Assembly (NCBI GenBank): GCA_963556255.1
Contig: OY744607.1
Span: forward strand, 53,564,670-53,628,669
Source of the DNA: Allolobophora icterica
Lineage: Eukaryota > Annelida > Clitellata > Crassiclitellata > Lumbricidae
Direction of reading: 5' to 3'
Length of the DNA: 64,000 nucleotides
A program made the translations under genes and the position numbers. Position 1 is the stretch's first letter, and the number at the start of each line of letters is the position of its first letter. Under the pieces are notes generated by a model. That model was not told where the DNA came from and did not search any database. It saw only the letters and a list, made by a program, of their open reading frames with translations. Of this stretch, positions 21,478 to 29,931 are shown piece after piece.

Positions 21478-21899
21478 CATAGGCGCCGACTTTTTGCTTT
21501 TGTCTCTGGGTGCCACTGCCTTCCCCACTCCCTGCCTTCCTCTTCCCCCTACCCTTAGGTGGGCGAGTTTTAGCGGAGTTTCAGAGAAATAAAAAAAATT
21601 TCATGTCATTGGTTACGAGGTTAGAAAAAGTATTGGAAATCGGTGACGTTCGGACGTTCCAGTGTTATTTATTTATTATTTTAAATAATAAATAAATAAT
21701 TTATTTATGTACGGACTGTGACTGTGAGCTCATGCAATGTTGGGTATTTTTTGTAGTTGTCTTTCTCAAGTTGCGAGATTACTGGTTAGGTGTAAAAAGT
21801 TTGAATTTAAGGTCCGAATTCTTCTGGGTGCCAGGCACCCACTGAACTTTCTCTCTTGGTGCATTGGCACCCAAGGCTCCAAAGAAGTCGGCGCCTATG
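21478..21899. mobile_element. hAT-like MITE, 422 bp
   Basis: The ends are perfect inverted repeats: CATAGGCGCCGACTT at 21,478 and AAGTCGGCGCCTATG ending at 21,899. An 8-bp target duplication ATGGAAGG lies at 21,470-21,477 and 21,900-21,907. The interior includes inverted GGTGCCA/TGGCACC motifs near the ends and a TTTATTATTTTAAATAATAAA palindrome near 21,670-21,700. There is no transposase. The 8-bp TSD points to hAT. Confidence 0.88.
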
Positions 21900-21907
21900 A
21901 TGGAAGG

Positions 21908-22345
21908 ACAGGACATAGCTGAAAATTTAAGTCGAGAAAGTGCCTTCGATGGACTTTTTTCGAATTTGTGAGCCAAAATGACAAAAATGTTTCAGTGAAA
22001 ACTCTGTTTTTGCAAAAAATTCTTGGTAGGCCTATATAGGGCCTAGCTGTCAGCACTACGGCGAACGTGAAAAAGCATTTCGAGATATGTAGGCTATGCT
22101 TAATCTATTATAATCCAACGATTTCTGTAGAATCGTTATCATAATGCACAAGACAGTAATCGATGACTGCTGCAAGTAAAACCGTAGTCGGAAAATGATG
22201 TTCGGTCTGAGAATTGAGCCATGTCTAAATCAGATAGCAATAGGTCACAACGTACGCGCGATATTCGCTAATCCAATCAAGCGTTAATATTTTACGCGCT
22301 GGACGGTACGTAAAGAAAACATGAATCCATTTTTTTATTAGATTT
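21908..22345. other. No feature recognised
   Basis: Non-repetitive AT-rich DNA with scattered TAGGCCTA motifs and no defensible gene. Confidence 0.35.
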
Positions 22346-22560
22346 CTCCAGTGTTCGAAGTGGGACGGTATGAAACGGTATGTCATACGGGTACCTCTCC
22401 TGGCCGGTCGAAAGCATACCGGAACTTCTCCAGGCGAAAAATCCATACCGGTATGGCCCAAAAACGTATCGGTATCGACGGTATGCCAAATCAAACGGCG
22501 CTCAGTCATAGTGGTGTACCGATCCGTTTTCGCGCTAGCCAATTTTCTGAATCCACCTCC
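22346..22560. repeat. Segment dense in CGGTATG/CATACCG inverted motifs
   Basis: Between about 22,365 and 22,490 the motifs ACGGTATG, CATACCGG and their complements occur about eight times in both orientations, for example TCCATACCGGTATGGCCC, a perfect palindromic core. TCTCCTGGCCGG and TCTCCAGGCGAA form a further short repeat pair. It is probably the end region of an unidentified mobile element. A CG dinucleotide run lies at about 22,598-22,612. Confidence 0.4.
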
Positions 22561-22775
22561 ATGACCTCCATACTTACACTCGTGAAGCGAAGCATTCGCG
22601 CGCGCGCGCGCGAAATAAATGACATCATTTCCAGAGTTGGTTGTATCACGATGTAAACATCGTGGTTGTAAGTAAATAGTTATATTAACGAATAAACAAT
22701 CGTCGTAAGTTAACCGTTAGGCCTACAAGAATGAAAGGTGAACATCAACAGCAGAGTGCGAGAGATCGTTCAGTG

Positions 22776-22945
22776 TTATGAACGACATCTTAACTCCCAT
22801 CCGAAACAGTTTGAACATGGAACACTTGCCACGTCTGGTGTTTATCAAATGCGTTGGCCCACCGCTGTCCAAATTTAAAGCAAGCGATTACGTAACGTCT
22901 TGGATCAAGAAAGGGAGCAGAAAACAACATCGCTTCCACATCTGA
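22776..22945 (+). other. Possible coding remnant (unidentified)
   Basis: An open plus-strand stretch from an ATG near 22,778 reads MNDILTPIRNSLNMEHLPRL, then VFIKCVGPPLSKFKASDYV and TSWIKKGSR, and stops after 54 codons. The wording resembles, from memory, zinc-finger/hAT-like animal proteins with a GPPL--F---YV--W block, but the match is too short to be sure. A different frame is also open, so this may be noncoding. Confidence 0.22.
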
Positions 22946-23092
22946 GACATCTGAATGTAGGAGGTAAGTACCTCATGGATGAATTTCACATTTTGGCAGA
23001 GGGATGAAGCTGAGGTTATGATGGCGTCGATGACCACACCAAGATTAGAGAAGGTGCCAGTGGCATATGCAATAGGTCACTTTCTGATTCTA

Positions 23093-24205
23093 CTTCCATT
23101 AATCGCAGTATTATCCAAGGGTCTGGTCTTGGTCCCACCCTCTACATTGTAATGGAGAGCGATCTTAAACCCGTCTCTCTGTCCAACATCCTTTTCAAAT
23201 TTGCAGATGATACTAACCTTCTCACCCCCCAAAATTCTCCTGTTAGCTTGGAATCTGAATTTGATAATATTAAGGATTGGGCCTCCAGGAACAGAATGAC
23301 ACTTAATTTTTCCAAGACTAAAGAAATTGTATTTCATAGACCGAATCCAAGACACTTATCTCTTCCGGATCAGCAATGTTGAAAGAGTAAAAATTGTCAA
23401 ATTGCTGGGTGTTCTTTTTCGAGAAGACTTAAAATTTGATGACCATGTTTCATTTATTTTGAAGATATGCAGCCAACGCCTATACCCCCTAAAAGTCCTC
23501 CGATCTCAAGGAATGCCTCCCAGCAAACTAAAGAACATTTTTCAAGCCCTTGTAGTCTCCCGACTAACGTATGCCATACCATCTTGGGGGGGAATTCCTG
23601 TCGGCTGAACTGGGTGGAAAAATTGAATCTTTTTTGCGCAGAGCTGGGCGCAGTAACCTCTTTAGTGGTGATGGTTTAACTTTAGAGAAGATTTGTGAAA
23701 AAATTGAATTGAAGTTCTTCAAAAGCATCCAGTCACCCCAACACTGTCTTCACCAATTACTGCCTGCAGAGCACCTTCATAAATTCAACTTAAGAAAAAG
23801 GGGACATGCTTTTGAATTACCGCACTTTAATACATTGCTACATAAGAAATCCTTCATCATTCGCTCACTGTACAAGTATAAAAACTGGGTTAATGCTGGT
23901 TCTAGTACCTGTTCTGATATCTAAACTGGCTCTTTGTAGACCATAGGAATGCTTATGTTCCTTAGAATGTAAGGCTTAGATCATAACTTTAGTTATATAT
24001 AGGCCTATGTATGTAAATAAGACACTATCGTTTATTGTGTATAATACTGTATAATGTATATGTATGTAAATAAGACATTATATAGAATTGCTTGTGTTTA
24101 AACTGTCTTACAGTGTTACTGATATTGTGATCCTTTTGTATGTATTGTTGTAAAGTATGAGCGTTTGTCTTATACTAATAAAAGATTACTTACTTACTTA
24201 CTTAT
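23093..24205 (+). pseudogene. Decayed non-LTR retrotransposon (RT C-terminal half and 3' tail)
   Basis: Three plus-strand frames in succession give one RT C-terminal half. The first (to about 23,382) contains QGSGLGPTLYIVM, LFKFADDTNLLTP (catalytic FADD) and NRMTLNFSKTKEIVF. The second (about 23,340-23,608) contains VKLLGVLFREDLKFDDHV and SRLTYAIPSWGG. The third ends at 23,924 with FELPHFNTLLHKKSF. At least two frameshifts kill it and the 5' half is missing. A 3' UTR follows and ends in TTAC repeats (24,188-24,204). It belongs to a different LINE lineage from the elements at 864 and 35,970. Confidence 0.85.
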
Positions 24206-24600
24206 GCCGCATCTTAGACATGAAATCTACCACAACACGTGTGTCAAGAATAGTATATGGTCACTTGATCACAGAGGAACCACTTACATGATACATCCAT
24301 AGGACGAACTGTGGACAGTTCTATAATCCCTGTTCTTACTTACATTGTCTTACAATTACAAGTTACATCATTGTGCATGGACAGCCAATTTATTTTGTAA
24401 TGACTTAGCACATCTGGATTAAATAACTTTGAATAGTTAATTCTGACTACGTAGATGCTAACTCTAGCAAATATCACGTTCCCAAAACACATTGTAGGCT
24501 ATGTATGTATGTATGCATGTATGTTGGCATGACATGTGTGTATGTACGTATGTATGTATGCATGTTTTGATCATTAAAACAGAAAGCTTTTTGTATGTTG
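24206..24600. other. No feature recognised apart from short TATG run
   Basis: Single-copy-looking sequence, with a degenerate TGTATGTA run at about 24,500-24,562. Confidence 0.4.
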
Positions 24601-24614
24601 CAATTTTGTTGCAT

Positions 24615-24716
24615 TGAGGGGGGAACTGTCCTAGTAGGAAGGGGAAAGTGTCCGGGGGGTAACTGTCCGGGTAGTATGTCCGGAGGGAACATGTCCGGGG
24701 GGGGGGAAATGTCCGT
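24615..24716. repeat. G-rich minisatellite (TGTCCGGGGGG)
   Basis: Five or six irregular units of about 16-20 bp carrying TGTCCGG followed by G runs of up to 10. The G runs are long and close enough to allow G-quadruplex formation on the plus strand. Confidence 0.6.
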
Positions 24717-24957
24717 TCACTGCTTATTCAGTGTATTTTAGCAATCCGGAATGTTCATAGAAATTCACAAAGCAATCTTGTCAACTTGAGAAAAAGTCAG
24801 TTATTGTGCAATAATTAATATTGTCAGTCAGTCTCGTGAATTTTAAATACTTTCTCACGACGAAACCCTTGACAAGAAACCAGTTTTCTTTCTCCGAAAA
24901 TTCGCTAAAATTCACCTGAGGCAATGTAGAATTCCAAAATTTTTCCGGGGGATAACC

Positions 24958-25130
24958 CTCGGACCCGCTTCAAGGGGTGGGGAAGGGATGGGAAGGGCTG
25001 GGAGGGGAGGGGTGGAAAGGAGATGGCTAGGCATGCAGAGGAAAGAGGGGACGAGGGAAGGGAAGGGAGGTTGGGAATGGGAGGGGATTGGAGGGGAAGG
25101 AAAAGGGGAAGGGGAATGGTTCTTTTAGCC
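24958..25130. repeat. GGGA/GGAA purine tract
   Basis: About 170 bp of nearly pure purine on the plus strand, made of GGGAAGG, GGGAGGG and related units. Long homopurine tracts can form triplex DNA. Frames through it are artefacts. Confidence 0.8.
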
Positions 25131-25289
25131 ATACCGGCACCTCTTGTTCCCACTTCGAGCTCTGGATTTCTCTTTCAAACGAATTTGAGAACTGGCTTAG
25201 GAGTTAGGTGATTCCAAAATAGCAATCTGAAAAACGGACTTTTGAAATGATTATTCAAGGCAGATAAAAAAAATAAACCGAAGTAATCT

Positions 25290-25494
25290 TGATGGAGTTC
25301 ATTACCTTTATTGATGGGGTTTATTATATACCTTGCTGGGGGTTATTACTTAGCTGAGAATTTATTACCTCTGCTGGAGTTTATTACCTTGATGGGTGTT
25401 TATTACCTTGATGGGTTTATAACCTTTATTGATGGGGTTTATTGTATACTGTGCTGGGGATTTATTACCTTGCTGAGAATTCATTACCTCTGCT
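25290..25494. repeat. TTTATTACCTTG minisatellite, left part
   Basis: Irregular units of about 20-26 bp built on GGGGTTTATTACCTTGCTG and TTGATGGGGTTTATTATATACC. The array is interrupted by the hAT element at 25,495-26,512 and resumes beyond it. Confidence 0.8.
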
Positions 25495-26512
25495 CAGTGT
25501 TATTTTCGTTCCAGGGAATAGAATAGGAATAATAATTATTTAATATTAGTTCCACGGAACGAAAACTGGAACGAAAAATAATTGTGGAACGAGAATAGAA
25601 TAGGAATAAAAATTTCGATATTTTTCGAGAACGAGAACGGAATAGAATAAAAATTAATTTTCAAGACGAGAACGGAATAGAATAAAAATTAATTTTTAAG
25701 CTGTCCAACCGATAATTCTAACGTTAACTAATGACTATGCGGAATGACGACGGCTCTTGATTGACGTCACGGTGCGGCGCTCTGATGAAGCTTCTCCGCA
25801 TATTCTATATTCTATAAATAATACACGCTCTTTGATTCAAACTTATGGCAACAGGAGTGAGGTACTCAGACTCCACATCAAACGTGCTCCTGACAGCATT
25901 GCAGCAGAACTTTCTAAATACATTCAAGAAATTGAAGAACATGTCGCTGTTCCTAGTCTCTTTGACTTCTGGCAGAGTAGACATTCAGTTTACCGACGGC
26001 TCGCTGTTATAGCTGAAGATTTAGTTTCAGCTCCCGCATCAGAGGCGTTCGTCGAATCTTTTCTGTTGCAGCCTTGCAGGATGGATGCCTACAGGTCGCA
26101 GAAATCGATTGAGCAAATCCCTTGAAATGCGGGTGTTTTTGAAACGCAACAGTAAAAAAATTGACTGGTAACTTTTTTGTGTGTCTGCCTATAAACTATT
26201 TTAGTATCAGTCGCATTCACATTGTCCGACAGACATTAACCGTTTATGTTAGAACTGTGATAACTCAGTTGTAAGTGGATTTGAAAGTGGAACTACAAAT
26301 AATTTTTTTTGGAACTAGAACTGGAACTAAAATTATTTATAAAGAGGAAGTGGAACTAGAATAAGAATAAAAATTATTTCTTAAGAGGAACTAGAACTAG
26401 AATAAGAATAAAAATCATTTCTTAAGAGGAACTAGAACTAGAACTAAAATTATATCAGTGGAATAGAATAAGAACTGGAACAGAAATTAATGCTGGAACT
26501 AAAATAACACTG
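25495..26512. mobile_element. hAT transposon relic, 1,018 bp, inserted in a minisatellite
   Basis: The ends are inverted, CAGTGTTATTTTCGTTCCAG at the left and the complement of CAGTGTTATTTTAGTTCCAG at the right, one mismatch in 20. Subterminal regions are arrays of GGAACTAGAACTA / GGAACGAGAACG motifs, presumably transposase-binding sites. The host minisatellite has CCTCTGCT before the insertion and GCTCTGCT shortly after it, but 8 extra bases (CCGGCGGG) separate the right end from the latter, so the target duplication is not clean. A C-terminal transposase fragment lies inside. Confidence 0.8.
25757..26150 (+). pseudogene. hAT transposase C-terminal dimerisation domain fragment
   Basis: The plus strand reads LFDFWQSRHSVYRRLAVIAE then DLVSAPASEAFVES, and, after a decayed stretch, RMDAYRSQKSIEQIP with a frame-shifted EMRVFLKRN just past the stop at 26,125. 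FW---------LA---L--PAS-A-VE-----------R------------VFLK-N is the classical hAT C-terminal dimerisation (hATC) signature. The catalytic core and zinc finger are absent, so this is the internal remnant of a deletion derivative. Confidence 0.75.
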
Positions 26513-26945
26513 CCGGCGGGCTCTGCTGGAGTTTATTACCTTGATGGGAATTATTACCTTTATTGATGGGGGTTTATTATATACCTCGCTGCGAGTTTAT
26601 TACCTCGCTGAGAATTATTACCTCTGCTGGAGTTTATTACCTTGATGGGAATTTATCAAGGTAGAGATTATTACCTTCATTGATGGGGGCTAATTATATA
26701 CCTTGCTGCTAGTTTATTACCTTGCTTTGGGATTATTATTTTGCTGGTAGTTTATTACCTTGCTGGGGGTTTGTTATCTTGCTGGGGTTTATTACACCTG
26801 CTGCAGTTTATTAACTTGGTGGGGATTATTACCTTTAATGATGGGGATTTTTACCTTTAATGATGGGGGTTTATTATATACCTTACTGGGGGTTTATTAC
26901 CTTGATGGAAGTTTATTACCTTGCTGGGGGTTTATTCTTCTTTAA
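26513..26945. repeat. TTTATTACCTTG minisatellite, right part
   Basis: Continuation of the array at 25,290-25,494: units such as GCTGGGGGTTTATTACCTTG and TTTATTGATGGGGGTTTATT, of variable length. The following 26,946-27,105 is unremarkable. Confidence 0.8.
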
Positions 26946-27107
26946 CACATCTTTCGGGCCTAGTTTTTTCGGTTTTTGATAGACTTTAATTTCCCAGTTC
27001 TTTTAAATCATAACAGCGCTTCTTTGCAAGTTTAGTTGGAAACGCAAACCCAACTGAATGAGTTAAACGTCATTGGTTGTGGCCTTAGCAGTGATAGAAC
27101 AACACCA

Positions 27108-27240
27108 CAGCGATGGCCTAGTGATTAGCGCGATGGACTGCTCATTGTAAAGTCCGCGGTTCTATTCATCGCAAGAGCAGAACATTTGTTTCAAGGCTTC
27201 AGCTCTTGCGCCCAGACATACTGAAGACGAGCAGGTGACT
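27108..27240 (+). mobile_element. tRNA-derived SINE
   Basis: An A-box-like TGGCCTAGTGATTAGCGC and a B-box-like GCGGTTCTATTCATCGC form a tRNA-like head, followed by CAGAACATTTGTTTCAAGGC and CTCTTGCGCCC, the same tail as in the SINE at 18,880-19,080. The anticodon arm is not intact. Confidence 0.55.
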
Positions 27241-27249
27241 ATGATGGAG

Positions 27250-27416
27250 AAAGAGGGAAAGACAGGCAGGCAGGCAGGCAGACAGACAGACAGACATATT
27301 GAGGTGGAGTCGATGACTATGATAGAGAAAGAGGTACAGACTGGCAGAGGAGACAGAGAGACACATAGAGACAAAATGATGCATAAAAGGATGAAAAGAA
27401 AATGCGAGATATCAAC

Positions 27417-27451
<35 letters not shown>

Positions 27452-27465
27452 GAAGAAAAAGGCGA
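27250..27465. repeat. (GACA/CAGG) microsatellites
   Basis: Runs of CAGG then CAGA at 27,261-27,296 and perfect CAGA at 27,421-27,450, with degenerate AGAGACA sequence between. No gene. Confidence 0.9.
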
Positions 27466-27765
27466 AAGGAAGTAAGCGAGAAATACAGTGTCTGATGGTT
27501 ATTGGTCGGATCTCGTAGATCTGATCGATTGCCTTTGATCGATTCCCAATGAATAAGCAGTGGAGAGATTTTTATTGGTTGAAAACAATTAAATATTTCC
27601 GTGTATGAGAATTTTCTAATCTAGTCGCAGTCGAATGTCGCACGTGGTGTTGCTTGACAAATATACGCGAGGAACTGAGAGTTGGAGAGGTGTGAAAGTG
27701 AGAAGAAGCCTTGCCCGAAATTCATCGCATCATATAAAATTAGTAAGAAGTACAACGGACAACTG

Positions 27766-28081
<316 letters not shown>

Positions 28082-28088
28082 CGTCATC

Positions 28089-28172
28089 ACACCACCACCA
28101 CCACCACCACCACCACCACCACCACCACCACCACCACCACCACCACCACCACCACCACCACCACCACCACCA
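28089..28172. repeat. (CAC)n microsatellite
   Basis: 28 perfect CAC/ACC units following directly after the CAT array. Confidence 0.98.
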
Positions 28173-28197
28173 TATACTGACTAATGATCGATCGATG

Positions 28198-28272
28198 GTA
28201 CACTGTGCGAGGATTGAACCCGCACGCTGTGAGTTTTGAGCTTGGCTGTCGAGTTATCGGCGATCTAGCGCT
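28198..28272 (-). mobile_element. tRNA-derived SINE head fragment
   Basis: On the minus strand CGATAACTCGACAGCCAAGC leads to a B box GCGGGTTCAATCCTCGC. It is a short relic; the rest of a SINE is not seen. Confidence 0.4.
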
Positions 28273-28626
28273 ATAAAATTTGAAAAGTTATGTGAAGGTA
28301 GAGCGGACTCGCAGAACTATTTCTTGCTTAGGATGAATATGTTACTATTATTATTATTATTTTAAGTGTTAATTGTATTGTCACTATGATATTACTGTCG
28401 TGTATGAGAATTAATTATGCCTGTAAATTACGCCATTTAAAAGATTACCACGGCGCTCGTCTGAACGACGACGTCATTATCGATAGCTGCTCTACTTCCG
28501 GTGATGCAATCGTCATTGTTGATTCATGTCCGCTTATGGTTGGCTGTATTTACGATTTTTGGAGAGCGATCTCTGCGATTTGGTTAGTGCTAAAGTTGTC
28601 TTTTCTCGACAAATTGCCGAGACGAG

Positions 28627-29579
28627 ATGTTTCGTCGGTTCTTCCGATGGTTTCTGTTTGCCGGTCGACCCGGGGATCGCGCGGGTCCTGTGGAAGGCGA
28701 GGACGAGGTTGCGGGTCCGTCTTCGGACGTGCTGCGAGGCGACCTCCGTCTCCCTCCGGTCCTCCAGGTAGGCCAGGTGAACAGGTATGATGATTGGGTC
28801 GTAATAGATGTCGGGAATCCAAGCGATGCTGCGGCTGATGTCGCTTGTAACAATATCCCGACCCATAGAGGCCATTACCGATTGTGTCATTCAAATGTTC
28901 CGATTAACGAGAGAGCGCGTTGCGCCGAGGGTGATGCTGCGAGTGGCAGCCGCTGCATTAGTCCTCAAACTGCCCGTCACACCAATCTCCCCTTCTTTAA
29001 CAATGAAGATGATGATGGTGATGATGATGATAACGATGATGATGATGATGGTGATGACGACGCGTTCGATGACGATGGTGTGATTGTTATCACGAATGAA
29101 CACGTACGTCAGCCAGGTCCTGTGAGAGTTGATCAGTTTGTTGATGTTGATGGTGATGATGATGATGATGATGTCGAAGATTATGATGATGATGGTGATG
29201 ACGACGCGTTCGATGACGATGGTGTGATTGTTATCACGAATGAACACGTACGTCAGCCAGGTCCTGTGAGAGTTGATCAGTTTGTTGATGTTGATGGTGA
29301 TGATGATGATGATGTCGAAGATTATGATGATGATGGTGATGACGACGCGTTCGATGACGATGGTGTGATTGTTATCACGAATGAACACGTACGTCAGCCA
29401 GGTCCTATGAGAGTTGATCAGTTTGTTGATGTTGATGGTGGTGATGATGATGATGTCGAAGATTATGATGATGATGGTGATGACGACGCGTTCGATGACG
29501 ATGGTGTGATTGTTATCACGAATGAACACGTACGTCAGCCAGGTCCTGTGAGAGTTGATCAATTTGTTGATGTTGATGG

Positions 29580-29634
<55 letters not shown>

Positions 29635-29756
29635 AATGGTGATGACGACGCGTTCGATGACGATGGTGTGATTGTTATCACGAATGAACACGTACGTCAG
29701 CCAGGTCCTGTGAGAGTTGATCAATTTGTTGATGTTGATGGTGATGATGATGATGG

Positions 29757-29789
<33 letters not shown>

Positions 29790-29931
29790 CAACACGTTCG
29801 ATGACGACGGCGTCGTTGTAAATACGAATCGAGATTTCAGTCAAACAGGTCTTTTGATCAGCATGGTGTTGCTACTACTGCTGCTGCAGATGCTGCTGAT
29901 GGTGATGGTAGTAGTGCTGGTGTGGTGGTGA
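28627..29931 (+). CDS. Candidate Asp-rich tandem-repeat protein (434 aa), unidentified
   Basis: One plus-strand frame from ATG 28,627 to TGA 29,931. Residues 1-120 are non-repetitive (RPGDRAGPVEGEDEVAGPSS, VNRYDDWVVIDVGNPSDA). Then come six repeats carrying AFDDDGVIVITNEHVRQPGP and VRVDQFVDVDG separated by poly-Asp (GAT) runs. A hydrophobic C-terminal tail (about 405-434, LISMVLLLLLLQMLL) could span a membrane. Repeat starts at 29,061, 29,205, 29,346, 29,487, 29,649 and 29,793 differ by 144, 141, 141, 162 and 144 bp, all multiples of 3. The first part is CpG-rich. The same DNA is open on the minus strand (28,891-29,844), so coding status is unproven; no homologue is recognised. Confidence 0.4.
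28990..29800. repeat. 141-162 bp tandem repeat, six units, with GAT slippage tracts
   Basis: Each unit has a constant segment of about 100 bp (GATGACGATGGTGTGATTGT ... GTACGTCAGCCAGGTCC) and a variable GAT tract. Unit-length differences are explained by gain or loss of GAT triplets, which automatically preserves frame. The constant segments are nearly identical, so amplification is recent. Confidence 0.93.

Noticed and set aside
27108..27170. tRNA gene
   Set aside because: No intact anticodon arm; shared SINE tail.
28891..29844. Minus-strand 317-codon frame with poly-Ile (complement of GAT tracts)
   Set aside because: Shadow of the Asp-rich repeat; poly-Ile runs and lack of any unique domain make it unlikely.
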